From Bacillus tuaregi (lineage in GTDB: Bacteria; Bacillota; Bacilli; Bacillales; Cytobacillaceae): DNA of 64,000 nt. The stretch lies in NCBI RefSeq assembly GCF_900104575.1, contig NZ_LT629731.1, forward strand, positions 1,161,051 through 1,225,050. Direction: 5' to 3'. Positions 1 through 9,326 of the stretch are shown here, piece by piece (the first letter of the stretch is position 1; each line of letters begins with the position of its first letter). Position numbers and translations under genes: made by a program. The notes under the pieces were generated by a model. That model saw only the letters and a list, made by a program, of their open reading frames with translations, had not been told where the DNA came from and ran no database searches.

Positions 1-645
1 CCCTGCAGTGAATATTACCATGAAATGACACAATATATTATTCCGGATGTAATGGTTGAGAAAGTAAATGAGGAATACTTAATCATCGTGAATGATAGCT
101 TGATACCTCAGGTCAGAATAAATCCCTTATATCAAAGTAGTAATTTGAAAGCTGCAGAGGATTATGTCAAAAAGAAGCAGCATGAAGTTACCATGCTAAT
201 GAATGGCATTTCCCAAAGAAAATATACTCTCTATAAAGTAACCGAGGTTATTTTAGAGATGCAAAATGATTTCTTTCAATTTGGAATGAGTAAATTAAAA
301 CCGATGACATTAAAGGATGTATCAGAGCAGCTTGGCTTTCATGAATCCACAATCAGCAGAGCAACCAGTAATAAGTATATCCAAACACAACATGGTCTTT
401 TTAAATTGAAGGATTTATTTTCAACTGGTCTCTCCAAACGGAATAGCATAGAAAATGAATCGTCTGTTGTCATCAAGGAAAAAATAAAAGAGTTGATTGA
501 GACGGAAAATAAAGCAAAACCGGTTTCAGATCAAATGATTGTCCAATCGCTCATGCAAAATGGTGTTCAAATTTCCCGCCGAACTGTTGCAAAATACCGA
601 GAAGAAATGGGGATTCCTGGTTCTTCTAAAAGAAAGCGATATTAA
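1..645 (+). CDS. sigL: RNA polymerase sigma-54 factor, C-terminal part (partial, 5' end outside window)
   Basis: This is the C-terminal half of sigma-54, the factor that directs RNA polymerase to -24/-12 promoters and needs an AAA+ activator. The reading frame is open back to base 1, so the ATG at 25 is an internal methionine. Visible are the core-binding/DNA-binding region with a helix-turn-helix (LKDVSEQLGFHESTISRAT) and the near-terminal RpoN box (SRRTVAKYREEMGIP), which contacts the -24 element. Bacillus SigL is about 430 residues, so roughly half is missing only because the window starts here. A hairpin terminator follows. Family assignment is secure from the RpoN box. Confidence 0.95.
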   Translation, partial: PCSEYYHEMTQYIIPDVMVEKVNEEYLIIVNDSLIPQVRINPLYQSSNLKAAEDYVKKKQHEVTMLMNGISQRKYTLYKVTEVILEMQNDFFQFGMSKLKPMTLKDVSEQLGFHESTISRATSNKYIQTQHGLFKLKDLFSTGLSKRNSIENESSVVIKEKIKELIETENKAKPVSDQMIVQSLMQNGVQISRRTVAKYREEMGIPGSSKRKRY

Positions 646-661
646 TAGAATAGAAATAAAA

Positions 662-692
662 AGATGAAAGGAAAGCACCTTTCATCTTTTTA
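662..692. terminator. Shared terminator between sigL and the EamA gene
   Basis: Stem GATGAAAGG/CCTTTCATC with a 6-nt loop and a T run on the + strand. It overlaps the last codon of the convergent EamA gene, so it probably serves sigL mainly. Confidence 0.8.
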
Positions 693-1569
693 TTGCATAA
701 GTCTTTTCTTTCTTTTGTAGGTTAGGAAAAGCGATTCCAAGTAAAATGATGCTCACACCCATCCATTGTAAAAAGGTAACGTGTTCCTTTAGAATCAGTG
801 TGGACATAATAACGGCAGTCGGTAATTCTGAAGCACTTAAAATGTTTCCAAGTCCACTGCCTACTTTAGGCATTCCAATATTAAATAAGAGTGGAGGAAG
901 AAATGATCCGAAAAAGGCAAAAAACAAGGCGTACGGAAGCAATCCATCATACAATGATCCATTCAAGAGAAAATCAGGTGGTAATACAAAAAACACCAGG
1001 ATCGTAGCTCCAGTGGACATTAAAGCGCTTTTTCGAATGGGGTGTACAGGAATGGTAGAGCGCCCACTAATGTAAATAAAAGAAGCAAACGAAAGGGCGG
1101 CTAGTAATCCCCAACCATATCCTACAAGCGAGAAAGTGATGCTGCTATACAATATACCTGAGGCGAATATGGATCCGGCAAGAATTAAGATGGTTGCCAT
1201 TAAGTTTTTTCGTGTGGGCACGTTTTTATCTAAGAAGTATTGTATTACAATTCCAATCCACGTAAATTGAAGTAAAAGAATAATAGCTATTGAAGCATCA
1301 ACATATTTGAGGGATTGGTTATAAAAAATACCGGTTAACCCCATTGGAACTCCGCTAATTAACAAAATCAGTAATGATTTGAAGCTTAATGGACTCTTCG
1401 GCATAAAATAAGAAAGAATCCATAACAGGATGGCACCAAAAAAATACTGTGTACCTGTTACATCACTAACATTAAATCCTTGAGAGTAAGCAAGTTTTAC
1501 AAATGTTGAAACAACACCATACGAGCAACCTCCAAGAAAAACAAGTAAAGCAAATTTCCAAGTACTCAT
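682..1569 (-). CDS. EamA/DMT-family membrane transporter
   Basis: A 295-residue polytopic membrane protein with about ten hydrophobic segments arranged as two EamA repeats, typical of drug/metabolite exporters of the DMT superfamily. I place the start at the ATG at 1569 (protein begins MSTWKFALLVFLGG) because AGGAGG lies 5 nt upstream; the longer frame starting at 1617 would run through a hairpin and lacks a ribosome-binding site. The substrate cannot be told from sequence. The gene has its own promoter and a ~100-nt leader containing a terminator-like hairpin, so it may be controlled by attenuation. Confidence 0.85.
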   Translation of the reverse strand: MSTWKFALLVFLGGCSYGVVSTFVKLAYSQGFNVSDVTGTQYFFGAILLWILSYFMPKSPLSFKSLLILLISGVPMGLTGIFYNQSLKYVDASIAIILLLQFTWIGIVIQYFLDKNVPTRKNLMATILILAGSIFASGILYSSITFSLVGYGWGLLAALSFASFIYISGRSTIPVHPIRKSALMSTGATILVFFVLPPDFLLNGSLYDGLLPYALFFAFFGSFLPPLLFNIGMPKVGSGLGNILSASELPTAVIMSTLILKEHVTFLQWMGVSIILLGIAFPNLQKKEKTYAIKR

Positions 1570-1603
1570 AATATCCTCCTTGCTCCCAACACACACAATA
1601 AAA

Positions 1604-1630
1604 CCACCCACCTTCATAAAAGGTGAGTGG
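1604..1630 (-). terminator. Hairpin in the leader of the EamA gene (attenuator or upstream terminator)
   Basis: An 11-bp stem with one mismatch (CCACTCACCTT / AAGGTGGGTGG read on the minus strand) and a short loop, followed by TTTTATTG. It lies downstream of the nitroreductase gene but also downstream of the putative EamA promoter, so it can act as terminator of the former or attenuator of the latter. Confidence 0.55.
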
Positions 1631-1680
1631 AATCAATATTCAGGCATGACATATGCTAGAAAAAAATTAATCCTTAATAC

Positions 1681-1710
1681 ATTATATCGAAATAAATGAA
1701 GAACTGTAAA
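1681..1710 (-). promoter_or_regulatory. Putative SigA promoter of the EamA gene
   Basis: On the minus strand: TTTACA (-35, 1705-1710), 18-nt spacer, TATAAT (-10, 1681-1686). Transcription would start near 1674, giving a leader of about 105 nt before the ATG at 1569. Confidence 0.6.
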
Positions 1711-1748
1711 ATGTGAATACTCGCCCTGTCTTCATTATGTCTGAAGTA

Positions 1749-2276
1749 TTACTTACCATGCTTTCCATAATGGATGATTGAGTCTTTTGATAATAATGTC
1801 TTTGTAGGTGGCTCTTTTTCGGGGTAGCCTAAACCTAGAATAGCTACAATTCGTCTGTCATTTGGAATGTGGAGATGTTCGCGTACATAGCTTTCCCTTC
1901 GTTCGGATTCTTCCTGATCCTCAGAATGGTATATAGCACCAAATGCTGACCCAATTCCTAATTCAACAGCTGATAACCAAATAAAACCACTGGCAATCGA
2001 GGCATCCTGCAGCCAATATTTACTGATATCGGGACGTCCTGTAATGATAATAGCTGCTCCAGCTCCAGATAGCCAGGGAACAAAAGGTGTAGCCTGGGCT
2101 AGATGCTGTAATGAATCCTTCTCAGTTACTAAAATAAACTCTCTTGATGGAAGATTATTCCCTGAAGGCGCTAAATAAGCGGCATGTAAGATTTGATCCA
2201 GTTCCTTTGTTGGTATCAACTTTGGTAAGTAATGACTGATTTCTCGCCTTTTTTGGATTGCTTCAAATACATTCAC
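1749..2276 (-). CDS. Nitroreductase-family FMN oxidoreductase
   Basis: A 175-residue flavin enzyme of the nitroreductase fold, which uses FMN and NAD(P)H to reduce nitro compounds, quinones or similar acceptors. Seen: N-terminal RREISHY (phosphate/FMN-binding Arg pair), LAPSGNNLPSREFILV, and the C-terminal ILGLGYPEKEP that closes over FMN. A GTG start at 2276 (MNVFEAIQKRREI) is chosen because AGGAGG lies 8 nt upstream and the family usually starts with such a sequence; an ATG at 2327 would add an odd 17-residue extension that crosses the ribosome-binding site. The physiological substrate is unknown. Confidence 0.85.
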   Translation of the reverse strand: MNVFEAIQKRREISHYLPKLIPTKELDQILHAAYLAPSGNNLPSREFILVTEKDSLQHLAQATPFVPWLSGAGAAIIITGRPDISKYWLQDASIASGFIWLSAVELGIGSAFGAIYHSEDQEESERRESYVREHLHIPNDRRIVAILGLGYPEKEPPTKTLLSKDSIIHYGKHGK

Positions 2277-2501
2277 ACGATATTCCTCCTTTATATTTAA
2301 AATACTATTAATCTTATTGGAATACAAATAAATTAATTTCTTTTATTGTCTTTCTTTGTAATATTTTTCAGTGTTTTGAGGTTTTCTTACACAAAAGCCT
2401 ATTATTCTTGTTAACTAAGAAGGAAATCGAACTAATGAAGTAGAATTATTGATAATTGAATATAGATTATTCAGAAAAATCAAAAAGAGAAGAGGGTTTA
2501 C

Positions 2502-3368
2502 ATGAAGTTCATTAATTTTAAAGCTAATAATCAAATTCGCTTAGGTATTGTGACAGAAAAAGGAATTATCGATGTAGAAGAGTCTGCTAGAATCTTTTCG
2601 CTGGAAATCCCTACTAAAATGGAAGATGTAATCGCTGGTGGAGATAAGGCAATACAGCAGTTATACAGCTTAATGAAAGAGGAAGTAGCTTATCTTTCAG
2701 AGGAAGAAATTGTCTATGCACCATGTGTGACAAATCCAGAAAAAATTCTTTGTGTAGGCTTAAATTATGTCGACCATGTAAATGAATCAAGCCAGAATAT
2801 TCCTACCTCACCAGTTATATTTAGCAAATTTAATAACACCTTAGCTGGGCATAATCAAAAGATTAAGCTTCCAAAGTGTGCTGAGAAATATGATTATGAA
2901 GTGGAGCTGGTCATTGTCATTGGTAAAGAAGTCTCAAATGTTTCAAAGGATGAGGCACTTTCTTGTGTATTTGGTTATACAGTAGGTAATGATCTTTCTG
3001 CACGAGATCTCCAGTTCCGAAGTGGAAGACAATGGTTGCTAGGGAAAACGCTTGAAAACTTCGGCCCGATTGGGCCATATTTACTAACAGCTGATGAAAT
3101 AGATCCGACTAACCTGGATATTGAATGTAGGGTAAATGGTGTAGTTAAGCAATCGGCTAATACTCGTGATATGATTTTTGATTGTGCAACACTTATCAGT
3201 TATATTTCTGAATATATGACACTAAAGCCTGGCGACATCATCTTTTCCGGCACACCTGAAGGGGTTGTGTTAGGCTATCCAGAAGACCAGCAGGAATGGC
3301 TGAAGGCAGGGGATGAAGTTCAGGTTTCGGTTGGAGGGATTGGAACTTTAATTAATGTACTTGAATAA
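2502..3368 (+). CDS. Fumarylacetoacetate hydrolase (FAH) family protein
   Basis: A 288-residue protein of the FAH superfamily, Mg/Mn-dependent hydrolases, decarboxylases or isomerases of acylpyruvates and aromatic-degradation intermediates. Residues ~1-75 form the small N-terminal domain; the catalytic domain starts at ILCVGLNYVDHVNES. The metal-binding pattern is visible in DYEVELVIVIG and NDLSARDLQ, and the FSGTPEGV loop is typical. Likely activities are acylpyruvase/oxaloacetate decarboxylase-like or 2-hydroxyhepta-2,4-diene-1,7-dioate isomerase-like; no neighbouring aromatic-degradation gene supports a choice. It stands alone between divergent nitroreductase and convergent GGDEF/EAL genes. 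Confidence 0.85.
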   Translation: MKFINFKANNQIRLGIVTEKGIIDVEESARIFSLEIPTKMEDVIAGGDKAIQQLYSLMKEEVAYLSEEEIVYAPCVTNPEKILCVGLNYVDHVNESSQNIPTSPVIFSKFNNTLAGHNQKIKLPKCAEKYDYEVELVIVIGKEVSNVSKDEALSCVFGYTVGNDLSARDLQFRSGRQWLLGKTLENFGPIGPYLLTADEIDPTNLDIECRVNGVVKQSANTRDMIFDCATLISYISEYMTLKPGDIIFSGTPEGVVLGYPEDQQEWLKAGDEVQVSVGGIGTLINVLE

Positions 3369-3372
3369 ATGT

Positions 3373-3408
3373 CAAAAAAAGCGGACAGAAAACTGTTCGC
3401 TTTTTTGA
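3373..3408. terminator. Bidirectional terminator between FAH gene and GGDEF/EAL gene
   Basis: Stem AAAAAAGCGGACAG / CTGTTCGCTTTTTT with AAAA loop: A run and T run on opposite sides allow use in both directions. Confidence 0.85.
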
Positions 3409-3417
3409 CTTAAATGC

Positions 3418-5922
3418 CTATGCATATAAGAGGGTTTTTTGTGCATCCATCACAAGCTGTGTATACAGGACTTCAAAATCGTTTGCTGGAATGGGCCTAC
3501 TGAAATAATAGCCTTGTATATTGTCACATAAATATCGCTTTAAATATTTTACCTGTTCCTCCGTTTCAGCTCCTTCTGCCGTGACACTTAAATTTAGATT
3601 ATGTGCCATATTAATAATGGTAGCGACGATAGCTTCATTATTCTTATCTATTGTCATATCCCTAATAAAGGACTTATCAATTTTAACTGTATCAATAGGT
3701 AATTGGCGTAAATAATTAAGTGAACTATAGCCTGTTCCAAAATCATCGACAACAATACGTACACCCAAAGCTTTAAGCTCTTGTAATATGATAATAGAAC
3801 GGGTTATATCCATTGACATGCTTTCCGTAATTTCAAGCTCTAATAGCTCAGGATTAATACCAGTATCTCTTATTATTTTTTCAATATTACTCACAAGAGT
3901 AGATTGTAGGAATTGATGTGGAGATAAATTGACAGAAACGGGAATAGGAGGTAGCCCCTGCTTTTGCCATGTAACACATTGCTGGCAGGCTTGTTTCATC
4001 ACAACCTCGCCAATTTGTACGATTAATCCTGTTTCTTCAGCTTGTGGAATAAAGTGTTCTGGAGAAATCAGCCCTTGTTCTGGATGCATCCACCTGACTA
4101 AAGCTTCAACACCAGACACTGTTCCATCTTGAATATTAATCTTCGGTTGATAATATACGGTTAATTCCTTTTTATTAATGGCTTTTCGAATATTATTTTC
4201 TAATACAATTTGATTAACGGTATATTTATCCTCCCGGAGAGTATAGATAGCGTAATTATTTTTACCCTGCTGTTTCACTTTATACATTGCACGATCTGCT
4301 AGCTTTATTAGAGTATCAGGGTCATGACCATCCTTAGGGAAAAAGGAAATACCTATGCTGGTTGAAATTGGGATTTTATAGCCTTTTATAATAACCGGAT
4401 TTTCTAATGCTTTCATAATTTTTTTAGAAATCGCCACGGCTTCCGTACTATCCGTTAAAAAGGGCAGCAGAACGGTAAATTCATCTCCGCCAATTCGGGA
4501 AACTGTATCACCTTCAGCTAAACAGGATACAATTTGTTTGGAAATATATTTTAATAACAGGTCTCCAGTGGCATGTCCAAATGTATCATTAACGGCCTTA
4601 AAGCGGTCTAAATCCATAAACAATATAGCGACAAGTGTGTTATTTTGTTTTGCCTTTTCCAATGCATCCTGAACACAAATTTTAAATAAACGGAAATTTG
4701 GTAAACCAGTCAAGAAATCATGGTAGGCGGACTTATGTAACGATTCATATGCAGCAACTCGGTCAAAGGCAAGGGCAATGTGATTCGTAAAGGATGTCAG
4801 CTGTTCAATAATATCTTCGGAAAAATAGTCTTTTTTAGAACTTGCTATATTTAATGTGCCAATAGCCTTGTTTTTTGCGATAATTGGCAATATTAATAAG
4901 GATTTCATTCCTTCCTTCATAAGCTTTTGTTCAAAAATAGAAGCATTATTGAAAAACAAATCGTTACGGACTATGATTTGTTTTTGATTAATAGCATAAC
5001 TGAAGGAGGTATCTTCCATTTGAAGCTCATATGAAGAGGTATTGTTTTCCTGTTCGAGCCGGAATACTTCCAGTCTTTTTTGCTGGTTAATAAAGGTTAA
5101 TGTAACCTGGCAAGCACCCATGTAACTTTGGATATTTAGCAATGTTGATTTTATTATCTCTGGGCTTTGAACATCGTCCTCTAATACTGAATTTGAGATA
5201 CTTCCAAATACCTCAAGCATGTCTATTTTTTTAGATAAATCTTTCGTTGCTTTATTAATTTCGTTGACTAAAATTTCCTCGTGATTATAAATGGTTTTAG
5301 CCATTTTATTAAATTCTATTGCTAATTGCTTAATCTCAATGACGCTTATTTCTTCTAACACATCCACATTACGATGTCCTTTTGATAGTTGCTTTGTGGC
5401 CAAAATCAATTTTTTTATAGGTGCTGTCATTTTTCTACTGATGATATATGAAAAAATTAGAGAAAGAAGTGAGTAACTAATAACGGTAATCACCGTATCA
5501 ATTAGGACCATTTGTTTTTGTTTTTTCAAAGTGGTTGTTTTGAGTCCCATTTCCACTTCCCCGACGTTTACTTTAAAGTATTCGAGCGGTATCTTTTCGA
5601 TAATAAGATCTGTAAGATTTGTTTCACCCTTTTGATTTACGGTAGTGCCTTCCTTATCTCTGATAATGACATAAGCTATATTTGGTTCGGATTGTAAGGA
5701 GTATGTAAGTGGACTTAAGTTAGAATAATCCTCTTCAAGCATATATAATCCAATCGCTGAGTTTAGTGTTTTGGCAGCTGTTATTCCTTCATTTTTTAAG
5801 CTGTCTTCCAAATGTGCAGTTTCTCTCCAAGCATAAAGGCCGCTAATCGTAAGAACACTGATTAAAACAAGAATGTTCATTGCCAGCCAAAACTGGAAAA
5901 CTAAACCCCTATTCCATTTCAT
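3418..5922 (-). CDS. Membrane GGDEF/EAL protein (cyclic di-GMP turnover) with HAMP and GAF domains
   Basis: An 834-residue signalling protein. Order: TM helix (~9-31), extracellular sensor region (~32-137), TM helix (~138-162), HAMP (~163-215), GAF (~237-392), GGDEF (~400-560) and EAL (~575-825). The cyclase motif is intact (RIGGDEFTVL, ~residue 477), but the inhibitory RxxD site has Ala for Arg (AEGD), so product inhibition is probably absent. The EAL domain keeps EALVRW (~606), NLSPHQF, EITES, DDFGTGYSS and KIDKSFI, so phosphodiesterase activity is plausible. Either activity may dominate in vivo. Its start overlaps the end of the upstream solute-binding lipoprotein gene by 14 bp, implying translational coupling and a shared sensory role. 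Confidence 0.93.
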   Translation of the reverse strand: MKWNRGLVFQFWLAMNILVLISVLTISGLYAWRETAHLEDSLKNEGITAAKTLNSAIGLYMLEEDYSNLSPLTYSLQSEPNIAYVIIRDKEGTTVNQKGETNLTDLIIEKIPLEYFKVNVGEVEMGLKTTTLKKQKQMVLIDTVITVISYSLLSLIFSYIISRKMTAPIKKLILATKQLSKGHRNVDVLEEISVIEIKQLAIEFNKMAKTIYNHEEILVNEINKATKDLSKKIDMLEVFGSISNSVLEDDVQSPEIIKSTLLNIQSYMGACQVTLTFINQQKRLEVFRLEQENNTSSYELQMEDTSFSYAINQKQIIVRNDLFFNNASIFEQKLMKEGMKSLLILPIIAKNKAIGTLNIASSKKDYFSEDIIEQLTSFTNHIALAFDRVAAYESLHKSAYHDFLTGLPNFRLFKICVQDALEKAKQNNTLVAILFMDLDRFKAVNDTFGHATGDLLLKYISKQIVSCLAEGDTVSRIGGDEFTVLLPFLTDSTEAVAISKKIMKALENPVIIKGYKIPISTSIGISFFPKDGHDPDTLIKLADRAMYKVKQQGKNNYAIYTLREDKYTVNQIVLENNIRKAINKKELTVYYQPKINIQDGTVSGVEALVRWMHPEQGLISPEHFIPQAEETGLIVQIGEVVMKQACQQCVTWQKQGLPPIPVSVNLSPHQFLQSTLVSNIEKIIRDTGINPELLELEITESMSMDITRSIIILQELKALGVRIVVDDFGTGYSSLNYLRQLPIDTVKIDKSFIRDMTIDKNNEAIVATIINMAHNLNLSVTAEGAETEEQVKYLKRYLCDNIQGYYFSRPIPANDFEVLYTQLVMDAQKTLLYA

Positions 5923-7330
5923 TCTTACCTACCTCCTCGAGGAGGTTGAGCCATTGCTTGTAATGAACGGCTTGCAAATTGGCGTTGTACCGTGCTGTAA
6001 TTTCATTCCATTCAACGGCAGTTTGCTGCAAAGCTTCCTCAGCAGTTAGATTATGGATTAATGCTTTATGGATGTTTTGATCGAGCGCTTGCATGTATTC
6101 CCAACCGCCTGGAATCATTAAATCAGCATTTGGATTATGTAAGCTGGATTTTACTGTGTTTAAAAAGTCCTCATTCATTTCTACTGTTGGAAATGCGCCT
6201 TTTTCAATTGCGGTAAAATGACTATATCGAAACGGATCATTAATGGTTTCTTTTGATATTAGGGCATTTTTGCTTATTTCTTTGGATGTGATATAAGAAA
6301 TAATTTCCCAGGCTTTTTCAGGATGTGCAGATTGCTTTGAAATACCTAAAACACGGCCGATCCAGACTCCGCCTCGAGGATTTTCAGGATTATCAGCAGG
6401 TACAAGTGTCCAACCGACTTTATTTTCAATCTGCGAATCCCATGTTTGATGGTCGAAGGAGAATCGGGAAGTATCACTCCATTGAACGACCATAGCCAAG
6501 TCGCCATGAAGAAATGTGTTGTTTAAATCAATCCAATCGTACATGGAATTTGGGGGAGTTGCCCCGCTGTCATTCAAGTTAATCAAATCCTGTAAGGCTT
6601 TAATTCCTAATTCTTCCTGAATAAGAGGGTTCATTTCTTCATCAAAATACTTTCCTCCCATAGAAGCAAAGCGCTCAGCAAACCAAATATACCTTTTGGC
6701 ATCTCCGCCAAAGATTGCGGTGCCATATAAATCAATTTCACCGTCATCATCCTGATCTCTTGTCAGGAATTGGGCAATCTGATCATATTCCTTCCATGTG
6801 GAAGGAGGCTCTAAATTCCTTCCATATAAAGCCTTATATTCTGAATTATACTTCTCGAACACATCTTTCCTATAGAATAAGAGATGTGTATCCCCATCAT
6901 AAACCATTCCATAATCATGATTGTCAAATTTCATATATAGATTTCGATAAACGGGTAACACATCATCAATATCCTTAGTTTTTTCGATATATGAATCTAA
7001 CGGCAGTAGCATGTCTCTCTCAACATACTCTGGTATTTTTGCAGGAAAAATCATATAAATGTCATAGGTTTGATTGCTGGCAAATAAAAAGTCCTCTAAA
7101 TTATCATTTAGTCTATCAGGATAATGGTACTCTAAGCGGACACCAAATTTTTCTTTTATATTTTTTTCTTCCATTTGAAACAATGCTAGAGATTGCTCGG
7201 AATCAGCAATAATCGATAAAGCAGGTAAATCGCCAGTGGTTTCATTTTCTTGATCAGTGGGTTGAGATGAATTACAACCAGTTAATATGAGCATAAAAGC
7301 AAGACACAACCATTGCCGTGTTGATCTCAT
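5909..7330 (-). CDS. Extracellular solute-binding lipoprotein (family 1), partner of the GGDEF/EAL sensor
   Basis: A 473-residue type 1 (sugar-binding-like) solute-binding protein with a lipoprotein signal (LAFMLILTGCNSSQ; lipidated Cys about residue 19). Start at the ATG at 7330: GGAGG lies 8 nt upstream, whereas the ATGs at 7345 and 7336 overlap or crowd it. Typical family features are the two-lobed pattern and PRGGVWIGRVLGISKQSAHPEKAWEII near the C-terminal lobe. No ABC permease or ATPase gene adjoins; instead its 3' end overlaps the GGDEF/EAL gene. I infer that it binds a ligand outside the cell and reports to that protein instead of (or besides) serving transport. The ligand is unknown. 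Confidence 0.85.
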   Translation of the reverse strand: MRSTRQWLCLAFMLILTGCNSSQPTDQENETTGDLPALSIIADSEQSLALFQMEEKNIKEKFGVRLEYHYPDRLNDNLEDFLFASNQTYDIYMIFPAKIPEYVERDMLLPLDSYIEKTKDIDDVLPVYRNLYMKFDNHDYGMVYDGDTHLLFYRKDVFEKYNSEYKALYGRNLEPPSTWKEYDQIAQFLTRDQDDDGEIDLYGTAIFGGDAKRYIWFAERFASMGGKYFDEEMNPLIQEELGIKALQDLINLNDSGATPPNSMYDWIDLNNTFLHGDLAMVVQWSDTSRFSFDHQTWDSQIENKVGWTLVPADNPENPRGGVWIGRVLGISKQSAHPEKAWEIISYITSKEISKNALISKETINDPFRYSHFTAIEKGAFPTVEMNEDFLNTVKSSLHNPNADLMIPGGWEYMQALDQNIHKALIHNLTAEEALQQTAVEWNEITARYNANLQAVHYKQWLNLLEEVGKNEME

Positions 7331-7470
7331 CTTCATAACCTCCATCCCGTTTGGGTATATTGTACCAATTCCTTCGTATTAAGTGATGGTATTAATAAGT
7401 AATTTCGGAAATATGACACAATTATTTGTAAGCCCTGCTCGATTATGAATACATTTGATTTATCACTGTC

Positions 7471-7503
7471 AAAAAAAGCCGAATCCTATAAGAAGGAGAC
7501 GGC
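7471..7503 (-). terminator. Terminator of the pxpBCA operon
   Basis: Read on the minus strand: stem GCCG..CCT / AGG..CGGC with a 2-nt internal mismatch and a 6-nt loop, followed by seven T. Confidence 0.75.
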
Positions 7504-7549
7504 GTAATCATACTATATTATAGAATTACCTTGGCTATCATTTTTGTGG

Positions 7550-8317
7550 TCACAAAAACTCACTTATTTTAGCTTGTTTAATTCCAGCATTTTTCAAGGC
7601 TGAAGACAGGCTTTTTGCAAAGGTTATTGCGCTTTTTCCGTCACCATGGATACAAATGGTATCCGCTTGAATAGTAACTTCCACACCTTGAAGAGAGCGC
7701 ACTTTTCCTTCCTTAACCATATTGATGACCTGGTTTACAGCGTCATAGGAATCTGTAATGAGAGCATTGGGTACGGTACGTGAAGTAAGGGTACCATCCT
7801 GCTGGTAAGTACGGTCGGAAAATACTTCGCTTGCTGTCCGAAGTCCAACTCGCTTCCCGGCATGAATTAGTTCACTCCCTGCTAAACCAAAAAGAATTAA
7901 TTCTGGGTCAATTTTGTAAATAGCTTCTGCAATCGCTGTGGATAAACCAGTATCTCTGGCAGCGATATTATACAAAGCACCATGTGGCTTTACATGCTGT
8001 AGTTTTCCTCCTTCAGCCTTCACAAAGCCATATAGAGCACCAATTTGATAGACAATTAAATCATAGGCCTCCTGTGGCGTAATATTTATTTCTCTCCTGC
8101 CGAAGCCAATGAGGTCCTGAAAGCCGGGATGCACTCCGATTCCGACTCCCTTTTCAAGGGCAAGCTGGACTGTCTTTCTCATTGTTGCCGGGTCACCAGC
8201 ATGAAAGCCGCAGGCAATATTGGCTGATGTAATATAATTAAGGATTTCTTCATCTAAGGCCATTTTATAGACTCCAAAGCTTTCTCCCATATCACAATTT
8301 ATATCAACTACTTCCAT
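7550..8317 (-). CDS. pxpA: 5-oxoprolinase subunit PxpA (LamB/YcsF family)
   Basis: A 255-residue LamB/YcsF-family protein. PxpA with PxpB and PxpC forms the prokaryotic ATP-dependent 5-oxoprolinase that opens pyroglutamate to glutamate, removing a damage product of glutamine. Signature sequences are [11 protein letters not shown] at the N-terminus, [20 protein letters not shown] and HGDGKSA near the C-terminus. AGGAGG lies 8 nt before the ATG. Last gene of the operon, 4 bp after pxpC. Length matches the family. Confidence 0.93.
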   Translation of the reverse strand: MEVVDINCDMGESFGVYKMALDEEILNYITSANIACGFHAGDPATMRKTVQLALEKGVGIGVHPGFQDLIGFGRREINITPQEAYDLIVYQIGALYGFVKAEGGKLQHVKPHGALYNIAARDTGLSTAIAEAIYKIDPELILFGLAGSELIHAGKRVGLRTASEVFSDRTYQQDGTLTSRTVPNALITDSYDAVNQVINMVKEGKVRSLQGVEVTIQADTICIHGDGKSAITFAKSLSSALKNAGIKQAKISEFL

Positions 8318-8321
8318 GCTG

Positions 8322-9326
8322 TTATCCTCCTAATAATGAATGAACTCTATATTTTAATTGTTTGATTTTGCTTTCCTGTTCTAGTAATAGAAGCTGCGCT
8401 TCCTCCAGTGAAATATTTTTAAAATGAATTGTGTCAAGTGGTTTAGCCTGTGCTAGCAGCGATAAATCTACCGAAGCAATTTCACCTATTTTGGGGTAGC
8501 CGCCGGTTGTCTGCCTGTCAGCCATGAGAATAATCGGATTACCATCGGCAGGGACTTGAATCGTACCGAATGTTACAGCTTCTGATAGTATTTCTACTGA
8601 TTTATCTAGCTCTAGTGGAGGTCCATTTAGCCGATACCCCATGCGGTCAGATTGAGGTGTGATTTGGAAGGAGCCTGTCGAAAGAATTTCTTGGCTTTCC
8701 TTTGTAAAAAGAACTGTTTGCCGCCCTGTTATGAAACGAATAACAGGAAAATGCTCTATTTTTGGGATAAGCTGTGAAGAAATCGACCATTTTGCCTCTA
8801 TAAATGGAGCCTGGTTTTCCTTGTTATGCCATTTTGCTAGTAACTTATAGGTTGGGTCTGGCTTCTTTACAGTATGCAGCAGGTCTCCTTCTCTCAAAGG
8901 TCTTCCTTGAAAGCCGCCAAGGTTGGCTCGTAGATATGTCGAACTACTATCCATAATGGTTGGAATTGAGAAACCACCGGCAATAGCTAGGTAAGCACGA
9001 CAGCCGGAATGTGGTTGTCCAAATTTTAGTACGGCCCCTTTTTTTACAAAAACAGGTCGCCACATTCGGACAGGCTGGTTAGAAATGGACGGAGAAAGGT
9101 TCCCTCCACAAATTGCAATCAATGTATCCTCCTTAAACTGTATAATGGGTCCTAGCAAGGTTATTTCGATAGTGGCTGTGCTTTCTTCATTTCCTACTAA
9201 AATATTAGCAAGTCGATGGGAAAGGGAATCCATTGCTCCGCTTGTAATGATGCCATATTTTTGATAACCAAACCTGCCTAGATCTTGAATGGTTGTAAGA
9301 AGTCCAGGTTTAATGATTTTCAGCAT
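8322..9326 (-). CDS. pxpC: 5-oxoprolinase subunit PxpC (biotin-dependent carboxyltransferase-like)
   Basis: A 334-residue protein of the KipA/urea-amidolyase-like family; together with PxpB it activates 5-oxoproline by phosphorylation in the oxoprolinase complex. Seen: [17 protein letters not shown] at the N-terminus, [11 protein letters not shown] and [14 protein letters not shown], all characteristic. The start overlaps the end of pxpB by 17 bp, with GAGGAG 10 nt upstream inside pxpB. B. subtilis calls this KipA, where it counteracts the KipI kinase inhibitor; the enzymatic role is the more general one. Confidence 0.93.
   Translation of the reverse strand: MLKIIKPGLLTTIQDLGRFGYQKYGIITSGAMDSLSHRLANILVGNEESTATIEITLLGPIIQFKEDTLIAICGGNLSPSISNQPVRMWRPVFVKKGAVLKFGQPHSGCRAYLAIAGGFSIPTIMDSSSTYLRANLGGFQGRPLREGDLLHTVKKPDPTYKLLAKWHNKENQAPFIEAKWSISSQLIPKIEHFPVIRFITGRQTVLFTKESQEILSTGSFQITPQSDRMGYRLNGPPLELDKSVEILSEAVTFGTIQVPADGNPIILMADRQTTGGYPKIGEIASVDLSLLAQAKPLDTIHFKNISLEEAQLLLLEQESKIKQLKYRVHSLLGG

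Noticed and set aside
746-1075. 109-codon ORF on the + strand
   Set aside because: It is antisense to the EamA transporter gene, whose membrane-protein pattern and start signals are clear.
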